Positions 1 through 6,120 of a stretch of 7,614 nucleotides of DNA are shown here, piece by piece. A model generated the notes under the pieces. It ran no database searches. It worked only from the letters and a program-made list of their open reading frames with translations, and was not told where the DNA came from. This DNA comes from Candidatus Melainabacteria bacterium (GTDB taxonomy: Bacteria > Cyanobacteriota > Vampirovibrionia > Obscuribacterales > Obscuribacteraceae), in NCBI GenBank assembly GCA_003175915.1, contig PSRH01000234.1, positions 1 through 7,614 on the forward strand, written 5' to 3'. The translations under genes were made by a program, and so were the position numbers. Numbering within the stretch: position 1 is the stretch's first letter; the number at the start of each line of letters is the position of its first letter.

Positions 1-317
1 TGGTCGAGTCTCCAGGCCGCTTGATAGTGAGGGAAGGCCTTCGTTGGTTGCATGAGTTCGGAGTAGGCCAGAGCAAGACTGAATTGGCAGTACCAATCGT
101 TAGAATCAAGGGCCACTGCCTCTTCAAGCAGTGGAACTGCTCTTGCTGGTTCGTGGTTATTCATAAAGACGAATGCTTGTTGGGCAAGATTTCGTCCATG
201 TTGATCTTCGGCGCGAACTGCAGTAGCTCCACCAAAAAAGACCGCGACTATCAGAGCCAGAGCAGAACAAAGGACCTCAGATATTCTGAAGTCCTTTTCA
301 AAGAATCCGTAGAGCAT
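1..317 (-). CDS. Exported TPR-repeat protein, 5' part only (runs off left edge)
   Basis: Reading the minus strand from ATG 317 gives 105 open codons to the window edge with no stop, so the gene is partial. Residues 1-36 look like a signal peptide: a charged start, a hydrophobic run at about 14-34 (LCSALALIVAVFFGGATA) and a likely AVRA|ED cleavage site. After it come tetratricopeptide-type helices: residues 43-72 (NLAQQAFVFM.. then ARAVPLLEEAVALD) and 77-105 (YCQFSLALAYSEL.. then KAFPHYQAAWRLD), with the usual A/L/Y/A spacing. TPR units mediate protein-protein contacts, here probably in the periplasm or on the outer face of the membrane. No ATG, GTG or TTG lies in frame between the nrdB stop and this ATG, which supports the start, but no good Shine-Dalgarno precedes it. 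It lies 75 bases after nrdB on the same strand, so it could be co-transcribed. Its specific function is not known. Confidence 0.75.
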   Translation of the reverse strand, partial: MLYGFFEKDFRISEVLCSALALIVAVFFGGATAVRAEDQHGRNLAQQAFVFMNNHEPARAVPLLEEAVALDSNDWYCQFSLALAYSELMQPTKAFPHYQAAWRLD

Positions 318-348
318 AAGTGCGAATGACTCAATCGAACCGTCAGGC

Positions 349-366
349 GGGCGGCTAAAGCCGCCC
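349..366. repeat. GC-rich perfect stem-loop, REP-like
   Basis: GGGCGGC at 349-355 pairs perfectly with GCCGCCC at 360-366 around a TAAA loop. It sits in the 75-base gap between nrdB and the TPR gene. On the minus strand it reads ...TGTAGGGGCGGC TTTA GCCGCCC. No T-run follows on either strand, so it is not a classical intrinsic terminator. The GTAGGGGCGG..CCGCCC style resembles small palindromic elements repeated through many bacterial genomes. It could stabilise the nrdB mRNA 3' end or reduce read-through into the TPR gene; that role is inference. Confidence 0.55.
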
Positions 367-392
367 CTACATCCGGAAGGAGGTTCTTCTTC

Positions 393-1520
393 CTAGTCCC
401 AGGATAGTGCTCCGCCAACTTGATAGTCGATTACTCTTGTTTCGAAGAAGTTCTTTTCCTTCTTCAAATCGATCATTTCGCTCATCCAGGGGAATGGATT
501 TTGAGCTCCGGGGAATTGCTCGGGCAAGCCGATTTGCTTGCAGCGTCTGTTGGCGACGAACTTCAGATAATCGGAGAACATCTGAACGTTCAAACCAAGC
601 ACGCCTCTCGGCATGGTATCAACGGCATATTGATACTCAAGCTCGACGCCTTGTTTGATCAGATCAATGATTTCCTGCTGGAATTCCGGCGTCCATATGT
701 GGGGGTTTTCCAGCTTGATCTGGTTGATCAAATCAATGCCGAAATTCAGGTGCATGGATTCGTCGCGGAGAATGTACTGGAACTGTTCCGAAGCTCCGGT
801 CATCTTATTCTGACGGCCGAAGCTGAGCATTTGCACGAAGCCCACATAGAAGAACAGTCCTTCCATAATTACGTAATAACCAATGAGGTTACGCAGGAAT
901 CTGCTGTCTGTCTCTGGTGTCCCGGTGTGGAAATTGGGATCGCAAAGTTCTTGCGTAAATTGCAACTCGAATGCGTCCTTAGCGTGAATGCAGGGTACTT
1001 CCCTGTACATATTGAAGATCTCGCCTTCATCAAGAGCAAGACTCTCGACGACGTATTGATAGGCGTGGGTGTGCACCGCTTCTTCGAAGGACTGCCTGAG
1101 GAGGTATTGCCTGCATTCAGGATTAGTGATGTGCCGGTAGATAGCCAGAACGAGATTGTTTGCTACCAGTGAATCTGCCGTCGTAAAGAAGCCCAGATTG
1201 CGTTTGATAATCTGTCGCTCGTCTTCGGTAAGTCCTTTCGGATCTTTCCAGAGAGCAATGTCACGACTCATACTGATTTCTTGAGGCATCCAGTGGTTCG
1301 CGCAGGCATCCAAATACTTTTGCCATGCCCATTCGTATTTGAACGGCACCAGTTGATTGACGTCAGCTCTGCAATTGAGGATGCGCTTCTCATCCACTTT
1401 GACGCGGGCAGCATTGAAGTCGATCGTCTCCACCCCAGTCCCAGTTAGCGCGTCATCAGGCACCACGCTAAGCACAGGTTGAGCTGGCGGAGTCATTTTG
1501 GTTTCATCAAAACTAAGCAT
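393..1520 (-). CDS. nrdB: Ribonucleoside-diphosphate reductase subunit beta (class I, R2)
   Basis: A cytoplasmic ferritin-like protein of 375 aa that houses the dimetal centre and generates the tyrosyl radical that NrdA needs to reduce ribonucleoside diphosphates. By alignment to E. coli NrdB, the metal ligands are D116, E147, H150, E220, E254 and H257 (motifs TTAD, EEAVH, VIME, RDESMH). The radical tyrosine is Y154, four residues after H150 as in E. coli Y122. The radical-transfer residues W77 (NHWMPQE) and Y366 (VIDYQVGG) are also present, and the C-terminal tail binds NrdA. Overall style (FEEAVHTHAY, PRGVLGLN, GGALSWD) is that of beta-/gammaproteobacterial and chlamydial R2. Having Tyr rather than the Phe of chlamydial class Ic argues for a radical-on-tyrosine enzyme. 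The start has AGGGAG at 1527-1532, six bases before the ATG. It lies 21 bases downstream of nrdA, so the two form an operon. Confidence 0.97.
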   Translation of the reverse strand: MLSFDETKMTPPAQPVLSVVPDDALTGTGVETIDFNAARVKVDEKRILNCRADVNQLVPFKYEWAWQKYLDACANHWMPQEISMSRDIALWKDPKGLTEDERQIIKRNLGFFTTADSLVANNLVLAIYRHITNPECRQYLLRQSFEEAVHTHAYQYVVESLALDEGEIFNMYREVPCIHAKDAFELQFTQELCDPNFHTGTPETDSRFLRNLIGYYVIMEGLFFYVGFVQMLSFGRQNKMTGASEQFQYILRDESMHLNFGIDLINQIKLENPHIWTPEFQQEIIDLIKQGVELEYQYAVDTMPRGVLGLNVQMFSDYLKFVANRRCKQIGLPEQFPGAQNPFPWMSEMIDLKKEKNFFETRVIDYQVGGALSWD

Positions 1521-1541
1521 AAAGATCTCCCTTTCTATTCT

Positions 1542-4412
1542 CTATTGGCAGGCTTCACAATCCGGATCACTCAAAGAACACGCATTTCCTGCCGCTATAG
1601 CATCGGCAAGGGGTGGGGCGAATGAGTGCATTCCGTCACCATTTTTTTCCTCTCTAGCTGTCGTCTTAACGGCATTCAAGACAGATGATTGAACGGTAGA
1701 CTTTTCTGGCGCAGTAGCGCTGGTTGTTCTCAGATAATAGGTCGTCTTCAGTCCACTCGACCAGGCGAACTTGTAGAGTTCGTCGAGTTTACGACCGTTG
1801 GGCTCTGACATGTAAAGGTTCAAGCTTTGTGCCTGATCGATCCACTTTTGTCTGCGGGCAGCCGCTTTCACCAACCAGGTTGGGTCGATTTCAAAGGCCG
1901 TCGCATACAAGTTCTTCAAGTCTTCGGGAATTCGCTCGATTTTTTTCACAGAACCGTCAAAGTATTTGAGATCGTGCACCATCACTTCATCCCAAATACC
2001 AAGATTCTTCAGATCTTGGACAAGATACTGATTGAGTACGGTGAAATCTCCGGAAAGATTAGATTTCACAAAGAGATTCTGGAAGGTCGGCTCGATTGAC
2101 TGACTCACGCCGATGATATTGGAAATGGTGGCAGTTGGAGCAATCGCCAGGCAATTACTGTTACGCATGCCAACGCGAGCGATATGTTCACGAACCTGAC
2201 CCCAATCCAATCTGGAGCTTTCGTCGATCTTTAGCTCCGTATCTCTTGATGCGGCCAGAAGCTTGACTGAATCTTGCGGCAGTATGCCCTTGTCCCAGAG
2301 TGAACCTTTGTAGGTCGAGTAAACGCCACGCTCCTCGGCCAGTTCGCTGCTCGCTAGAATGGCATAATAGCTCACCACTTCTTGCGCAAAGTCGGCAATT
2401 TCGACGGCAGCGTCGGAAGCATAGGGCACGCGCATTTTGATCAATATGTCCTGGAAGCCCATCACTCCCAGACCGACGGGGCGATGTTTGAAGTTCGAAC
2501 GGCGCGCCTTGTCTACGCTGTAATAATTGATGTCGATGACGTTGTCCAACATGCGCATGGCCGTCCGGCAAGTACGAGCAATCTTCTCTACATCCAGTTT
2601 ATTTTCGTGATCAAGATGAGCGACGAGATTGACGGAGCCAAGATTGCAAACGGCTATTTCTGTGCTTGAAGTATTGAGGGTAATTTCAGTACACAAGTTA
2701 GAACTGTGGACAACGCCGACGTGTTGCTGAGGGCTGCGGAGATTGCAGACGTCTTTGAAAGTCATCCACGGATGCCCGGTTTCAAACAGCATGGAGAGCA
2801 TCTTCCGCCAGAGTGATTTTGCGGAAACCTTTTTCCAAACTTTCACTTCGCCGGTAGTTGCCTTTTGCTCATATCCTTCGTAGGCTTCTTTGAACGCTTG
2901 ACCGTACAAGTTGTGAAGGTCTGATACTTCATCCGGGCTGAACAAAGTCCAGTCACCATCTTGCATTACTCTTTCCATAAAGAGATCGGGAATCCAGTTG
3001 GCGCTATTCATGTCGTGAGTACGACGCCGATCATCTCCCGTGTTCTTGCGAAGTTCGAGAAATTCTTCAATGTCCAAATGCCAGGTTTCCAGATAGCAGC
3101 ATACTGCTCCCTTCCGTTTGCCACCTTGATTGACGGCAACGGCAGTATCGTTCACCACTTTCAGGAAAGGCACCACTCCCTGACTCTTTCCGTTTGTACC
3201 TTTGATATGCGCGCCCAAGGCTCGCACTGGCGTCCAATCATTACCCAGACCACCGGAGAATTTGGAAAGTAGCGCATTTTCTTTCAAGGCATCATAAATG
3301 CTGGAAAGATCATCATCTACGGTGGTTAAGAAGCACGACGATAACTGCGGTCGGTGCGTACCGGAATTGAACAAGGTTGGGGTGGAGGAAACGAAATCAA
3401 AGCTCGACAAAATTTCATAGAACTGAATAGCGCGCTCTTCGCGATCGAGTTCATTAATGGCCAGACCCATCGCCACTCTCATCCAGAATGCCTGGGGCAA
3501 CTCAATGCGGCGGCCCTGGACATGAACGAGATAGCGATCTACCAGGGTTTGCAGGCCAAGGTATTGAAACTTGAGATCACGCTCAGGCTTCAGCGCCGCA
3601 CCGATCCTATTAAGATCAAACTGTGATAGGCGATGATCGAGAAGCCCGGCCTCGATACCTTTATTAAGGTACTGCGGGAAGTAGCCAGCGTAACGCTCGG
3701 CCATTTGAGCCTGTGACACAGCTTCTCCCAGTACTTCTTGTCTGACCTGATCCAACAGGAGGCGGGCAGCAACATAGCTGTAATCTGGTTCGTGTTCGAT
3801 GAGCGCCTTAGCGGCATAGATAGCAGATTGGAAAACCTCGGTTTCCTTGACACCTTCATAAAGAGTATTGATTGTGCCGTCAATCACTCTGTCGGCAGAA
3901 ACGGTCTTAAGATCAGCCACAGCTTCGTGAACAACAGCGAATAGGCGGCTAGACTGAATCGGCGTCATCGTGCCGTCGCCAAGCAAAATATTGAACTGGG
4001 GCATGGTCTGGCCGCTGGCTTCTTTGGCGGCGGCCCGTTCTTTAGCTCTTTGCTCACGATAAAGTATGTAGCGGCGCGCCACTTCGTGCTCGCCGGCACG
4101 CATCAAGGCGAGCTCGACCTGGTCTTGAATATGTTCGATATGAAGCAAGCCGCCACCGGGCAAGCGGCGTTTCAGAGTTTCGACGACCTGATTAGTTAGT
4201 TTGTCGACCAGATCGTGGATTTTCGAACTCTCCGCCCCGGCACCGCCTTCGGTAGCAATGAACGCTTTCTTCATTGCCAGGGCAATCTTGGCTGGTTCAA
4301 AATCAACAACGGTGTTGTTGCGGCGCAATACCTTAAATGTCGGCTCTGCCTGATCGGTACTGCCGGTTTGAGCGATACCGGAATGCATGGTTGTTAGCGC
4401 TACCTGCGTCAT
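1542..4412 (-). CDS. nrdA: Ribonucleoside-diphosphate reductase subunit alpha (class I, R1)
   Basis: The large catalytic subunit; it reduces NDPs to dNDPs in the cytoplasm with NrdB. From ATG 4412 it is 956 aa, close to the roughly 960 aa of Pseudomonas-type NrdA. Residues about 25-125 form an ATP-cone (FKVLRRNN, KIALAMKKAF, IEHIQDQVE, YILYREQR), the site where ATP activates and dATP inhibits. Residues about 143-225 (LGDGTMTP to PDYSYVAARLLL) look like a second, degenerate cone leading into the barrel. Active-site residues: C360 (SSCFL) and C589 (AVCNLG) as the redox pair, N572-C574-E576 (NLCTE) with C574 the thiyl cysteine, and Y892-Y893 (TTYYLRT) for radical transfer. The shuttle cysteines are C952 and C955 in the tail DPDCEACQ. 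An upstream in-frame TTG at 4445 is open, but ATG 4412 has GGAG eight bases ahead and is preferred. It is the first gene of the nrdAB operon. Confidence 0.97.
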   Translation of the reverse strand: MTQVALTTMHSGIAQTGSTDQAEPTFKVLRRNNTVVDFEPAKIALAMKKAFIATEGGAGAESSKIHDLVDKLTNQVVETLKRRLPGGGLLHIEHIQDQVELALMRAGEHEVARRYILYREQRAKERAAAKEASGQTMPQFNILLGDGTMTPIQSSRLFAVVHEAVADLKTVSADRVIDGTINTLYEGVKETEVFQSAIYAAKALIEHEPDYSYVAARLLLDQVRQEVLGEAVSQAQMAERYAGYFPQYLNKGIEAGLLDHRLSQFDLNRIGAALKPERDLKFQYLGLQTLVDRYLVHVQGRRIELPQAFWMRVAMGLAINELDREERAIQFYEILSSFDFVSSTPTLFNSGTHRPQLSSCFLTTVDDDLSSIYDALKENALLSKFSGGLGNDWTPVRALGAHIKGTNGKSQGVVPFLKVVNDTAVAVNQGGKRKGAVCCYLETWHLDIEEFLELRKNTGDDRRRTHDMNSANWIPDLFMERVMQDGDWTLFSPDEVSDLHNLYGQAFKEAYEGYEQKATTGEVKVWKKVSAKSLWRKMLSMLFETGHPWMTFKDVCNLRSPQQHVGVVHSSNLCTEITLNTSSTEIAVCNLGSVNLVAHLDHENKLDVEKIARTCRTAMRMLDNVIDINYYSVDKARRSNFKHRPVGLGVMGFQDILIKMRVPYASDAAVEIADFAQEVVSYYAILASSELAEERGVYSTYKGSLWDKGILPQDSVKLLAASRDTELKIDESSRLDWGQVREHIARVGMRNSNCLAIAPTATISNIIGVSQSIEPTFQNLFVKSNLSGDFTVLNQYLVQDLKNLGIWDEVMVHDLKYFDGSVKKIERIPEDLKNLYATAFEIDPTWLVKAAARRQKWIDQAQSLNLYMSEPNGRKLDELYKFAWSSGLKTTYYLRTTSATAPEKSTVQSSVLNAVKTTAREEKNGDGMHSFAPPLADAIAAGNACSLSDPDCEACQ

Positions 4413-4420
4413 ATTTCGAA

Positions 4421-4424
4421 CTCC
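4421..4424 (-). promoter_or_regulatory. Shine-Dalgarno site that decides the nrdA start
   Basis: On the minus strand AGGGCAGGAG ends at 4421, leaving eight bases before ATG 4412. The only other upstream in-frame start, TTG 4445, has no comparable site, so the 11 extra residues of the longer reading are probably not translated. Confidence 0.75.
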
Positions 4425-4529
4425 TGCCCTTTCTAAATTCACCAACTACCCAAACCAAAACTACGGACTCGAACGAAAACAAACGGCCCGCCGACGGACC
4501 GCAAAGGCCTTATCAGCAAACCAAAGACA

Positions 4530-4550
4530 GTCTTCCACAGGACGGAAGAC
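4530..4550 (-). other. Stem-loop in the nrdA leader
   Basis: GTCTTCC (4530-4536) pairs perfectly with GGAAGAC (4544-4550) around a seven-base loop. In the nrdA transcript it would sit about 120 bases before the start codon. The bases that follow on the minus strand (TGTCTTTGG) are not a clean U-run, so a terminator is unlikely. A role in message stability or a larger fold is possible. Confidence 0.4.
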
Positions 4551-4793
4551 AACATCCTTCAGTTATCTCTTCCTTAGATCGCTCAGGTTATCAAAGAGTT
4601 CTGGTTACTCTCTATAAGCAGCTACTTCCTATACAACGCAAAAGGACTAAATAAGGTTCAGTCTTCATCGCACACTCAGTAGCTTCTTTTTCCCTTTCTA
4701 TCTTGTTTTGCGGAGTGATTGCTTAATGACGGCACACTCCCTCAAATCATGAGACTAAGTTACCACCAGAAAAGGGCTTACGCAAGAGATATC

Positions 4794-4809
4794 TCCCTAG
4801 ATATAGGGT
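4794..4809 (-). promoter_or_regulatory. Candidate NrdR box (operator of nrdAB)
   Basis: On the minus strand the 16-mer reads ACCCTATATCTAGGGA. Against the NrdR consensus as I recall it (ACACwATATATwGTGT) it matches at 12 of 16 positions, including nine of ten core positions. It is also a near-perfect inverted repeat (CCCTA / TAGGG). NrdR is the zinc-ribbon plus ATP-cone repressor that senses ATP/dATP and controls nrd operons. Finding this element ahead of nrdAB, over the candidate -10 region, fits repression by NrdR. A perfect 10-bp palindrome (GAGATATCTC, 4786-4795) abuts it. Confidence 0.6.
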
Positions 4810-4826
4810 ACATTTCCTCTTTACAA
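4798..4826 (-). promoter_or_regulatory. Candidate sigma70-type promoter of nrdAB
   Basis: On the minus strand TTGTAA (4826-4821) is a -35-like hexamer. It is followed after 17 bases by TATCTA (4803-4798), or after 15 bases by the better -10 match TATATC (4805-4800). Either -10 lies inside the candidate NrdR box, which would let a bound repressor block polymerase. Both hexamers are imperfect, and a second promoter nearer nrdA cannot be excluded. Confidence 0.35.
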
Positions 4827-4833
4827 GCGATCT

Positions 4834-4849
4834 CTACAATACATATGGA
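4834..4849 (-). promoter_or_regulatory. Possible second, weaker NrdR box
   Basis: On the minus strand TCCATATGTATTGTAG matches the consensus at about 10 of 16 positions, keeping most of the A/T core and the right-hand wGT. NrdR boxes usually come in pairs a whole number of helical turns apart. Here the centre-to-centre distance is 40 bases, close to but not exactly four turns. The call rests mainly on its position beside the stronger box. Confidence 0.3.
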
Positions 4850-4850
4850 G

Positions 4851-4869
4851 TGGACGCCTTTTGGACGCC
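4851..4869. repeat. Phased 8-bp direct repeat upstream of the nrd promoter
   Basis: TGGACGCC occurs at 4851-4858 and again at 4862-4869, with 11 bases from start to start, about one helical turn. It lies immediately upstream of the candidate nrdAB promoter and box pair. Direct repeats phased by one turn can bind a regulator on one DNA face, but no specific protein is indicated. Confidence 0.35.
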
Positions 4870-4927
4870 GAAGGGGGAAAAGAATCATAGCCCTTCGACA
4901 TGGACCCTGGAATGCCACCGCCCAAGA

Positions 4928-4943
4928 TGCCCAAATGCGGGCA
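4928..4943 (-). other. Weak stem-loop just after the GNAT gene
   Basis: TGCCC (4928-4932) pairs with GGGCA (4939-4943) around a six-base loop, about 17 bases past the GNAT stop. No T-run follows on the minus strand, so at best it is a weak or factor-assisted transcript end. Confidence 0.2.
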
Positions 4944-4959
4944 CGATCCTAGAGTAAAT

Positions 4960-5559
4960 TCATTTTGCCTGGCGGCCAGATTGCCGATCATTCCATTCCC
5001 GAGCCAGGATTGAATAGGCTAAAGTGTCGCGCCACCTGCCCTTGATGTACTTGTCCTCGACAAAATAGCCTTCCCGCCTCATTCCGCACTTCTCCATCAC
5101 GCGAAACGACGCCATATTCTTTGGATCGCAGGAGGCGGAAATGCGATGCAATTTCAAGGTTTCAAAACCGAAGCCGATCACAGCTCCGACAGCTTCCGAC
5201 ATAATACCCTGGCCCCAATGTTGGCGGCCTAAAACATAGCCGATCATAGCTTGATTGGGCGGGAATCCGACCAGCACTAAGCTTACTGCGCCGATGACTC
5301 GATCGGCATCCTGCCAGGTTATAGCAAAATCATAGGCAAAACGTGGTTTGTCTTTTGCCGCACGCATTGCGCGTTTGATGAATTCTTTCGTTTCTCTTGC
5401 GCTATTGGGACCCCAATCCATGAACTCGCATACTTTCGGATCACTGCTGTATTCGTGAACGGACACCCAATCCGCATCATGCAGATCGCGGAGAAGCAAA
5501 CGATCTGTCTTTATGGAATTGGCGTCCGGCTTAGATCGTTTTTCTCTCGATATCGTCAT
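4960..5559 (-). CDS. GNAT-family N-acetyltransferase, RimJ/RimL type
   Basis: A 199-aa cytoplasmic enzyme that transfers acetyl from acetyl-CoA to an amino group. The target could be a ribosomal-protein N-terminus, as with RimJ/RimL, or a small molecule; the sequence does not say. The family layout is clear. TDRLLLRDL at 18-26 is the usual first strand. RQHWGQGIMSEA at 112-123 is motif A, with the RxxGxG pyrophosphate-binding loop of acetyl-CoA. DPKNMASFRVMEKCGMRREG at 145-164 is the signature second half (N148, S151, EKxG). YIKGRWRDTLAYSIL at 171-185 is the final strand pair. The start is the only in-frame ATG, but no Shine-Dalgarno precedes it, so initiation may be weak or leaderless. It is transcribed toward nrdA but separated from it by over 500 bases, so co-regulation is unlikely. 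It is divergent from the OsmC gene. Confidence 0.9.
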   Translation of the reverse strand: MTISREKRSKPDANSIKTDRLLLRDLHDADWVSVHEYSSDPKVCEFMDWGPNSARETKEFIKRAMRAAKDKPRFAYDFAITWQDADRVIGAVSLVLVGFPPNQAMIGYVLGRQHWGQGIMSEAVGAVIGFGFETLKLHRISASCDPKNMASFRVMEKCGMRREGYFVEDKYIKGRWRDTLAYSILAREWNDRQSGRQAK

Positions 5560-5597
5560 GTTGGTATTAGGTAAACCGTTCTGTGACTTTCCTTAAG

Positions 5598-5609
5598 TTT
5601 ATCGATAAA
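5598..5609. promoter_or_regulatory. 12-bp perfect palindrome between GNAT and osmC-family genes
   Basis: TTTATCGATAAA is fully self-complementary and lies in the 140-base divergent gap, about 90 bases before the osmC-family start and 40 before the GNAT start. It could be an operator for either gene. A poor sigma70-like pair for the plus strand (GTGACT, then GATAAA) overlaps it. AT-rich palindromes of this length also occur by chance, so the call is tentative. Confidence 0.25.
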
Positions 5610-5688
5610 GCAGGGCGAATCGAGTTAGGCTGAGAGTTAATGATCCGATCACTAAGGCAAAGTCAGAATAGCTTTGCCACACCTAGCT

Positions 5689-5692
5689 GGAG
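5689..5692 (+). promoter_or_regulatory. Shine-Dalgarno site that decides the OsmC-family start
   Basis: GGAG at 5689-5692 is seven bases before ATG 5700. The upstream in-frame ATG 5640 would add 20 residues unlike the family N-terminus and has no good ribosome site, so ATG 5700 is chosen. Confidence 0.75.
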
Positions 5693-5699
5693 AGAACCG

Positions 5700-6110
5700 A
5701 TGCCTCAAGTAGAAGTCAAGACTTCATCAGCAGAAACCTATCAGCAGCAAATTAAAGCTGGTAGCCATACTTTCAATGCCGACGCTCCAAAAGCGGTGGG
5801 TGGCCTGGAGGCAGCGCCTGGCCCGCACGAATTGCTGCTCGGAGCGCTGGGTGCCTGTACATCTATGACTATGCAAATGTACGCCAAACGCAAGGGCTGG
5901 AATTTAAAAGAAGTAACGGTCAAGGTGAGTGAAGAAAGAGATGAGAAGGCGCCCGGGCAGCCTGTTTCAAAGATCAAGCGAGAAATCCAAGTAGGTGGCG
6001 ATCTGGCTCCTGATCAGGTTGAGGCTTTGAAAGCAATTGCTGAAAAGTGCCCGATTCACAAGCTTTTGTCTTCCGGCAATCAAATCACCACAGCGATAAG
6101 CCATAACTAA
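5700..6110 (+). CDS. OsmC-family peroxiredoxin-like protein
   Basis: A 136-aa protein of the OsmC/Ohr superfamily, small dimeric cytoplasmic proteins that reduce hydroperoxides, often organic ones, with two cysteines. The two conserved cysteines are visible: C53 in LGACTSMTMQMYAKRKGW and C117 in EKCPIHKLLS. The GPHELLLGALGAC helix (41-53, with E44) precedes the first, and the central strand EVTVKVS is at 71-77. The length is typical. The exact branch (OsmC, Ohr or the YhfA-like group) is not certain. The KIKREIQVGGDL..QVEALKAIAEKCPIHKLL pattern is nearer to the OsmC/YhfA-like branch than to classical Ohr, so I give no symbol. It is the only plus-strand gene here, is probably transcribed alone, and ends tail-to-tail with the next gene after 10 bases. 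Confidence 0.93.
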   Translation: MPQVEVKTSSAETYQQQIKAGSHTFNADAPKAVGGLEAAPGPHELLLGALGACTSMTMQMYAKRKGWNLKEVTVKVSEERDEKAPGQPVSKIKREIQVGGDLAPDQVEALKAIAEKCPIHKLLSSGNQITTAISHN

Positions 6111-6120
6111 GAGAGCCAGA

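Larger units (their letters stand above)
4413..4959. other. Gene-free region: nrdAB control region and long 5' leader
   Basis: These 547 bases lie between the end of the GNAT gene and the nrdA start. I see no credible gene on either strand. From high to low coordinate (minus-strand order) the region holds a weak stem-loop after the GNAT gene (4928-4943), a phased direct repeat (4851-4869), a candidate NrdR box pair and promoter (about 4794-4849), a GGAGTG/CACTCC inverted pair (4712-4717 with 4735-4740), a clear hairpin (4530-4550) and the nrdA ribosome site. If the promoter call is right, the untranslated leader is about 380 bases. I looked for cobalamin-riboswitch hallmarks, known ahead of some nrd genes, and did not recognise any. 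Confidence 0.6.

Noticed and set aside
21..329. A 102-codon plus-strand open frame at the left edge
   Set aside because: The opposite strand here encodes a signal peptide and TPR helices. The plus-strand product has no recognisable features.
349..366. Intrinsic terminator after nrdB
   Set aside because: The stem is strong but no T-run follows on the minus strand (CCGCCCGCCTGACGG), so a REP-like element is the better reading.
420..1172. A 250-codon plus-strand open frame antisense to nrdB
   Set aside because: It lies wholly inside nrdB, whose frame encodes a complete conserved enzyme. The antisense product resembles no family I know and has no ribosome site; it is a by-product of nrdB codon use.
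4413..4445. N-terminal extension of NrdA from TTG 4445
   Set aside because: ATG 4412 has a well-spaced GGAG, which itself lies inside the extension. TTG 4445 has no comparable site.
4612..4668. A possible 18-codon leader peptide on the minus strand before nrdA (MKTEPYLVLLRC...)
   Set aside because: No ribosome site, no run of regulatory codons and no attenuator hairpin directly after it.
4413..4790. Cobalamin riboswitch ahead of nrdAB
   Set aside because: Such riboswitches control some nrd operons, but I could not find the B12-box or the conserved core in this leader.
4719..4952. A 77-codon plus-strand open frame in the nrd upstream region
   Set aside because: It starts at TTG with GGAG only three bases away, has no family-like pattern, and covers the candidate nrdAB promoter and operator.
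5640..5699. N-terminal extension of the OsmC-family protein from ATG 5640
   Set aside because: The 20 extra residues are unlike the family, and GGAG is correctly placed before ATG 5700.
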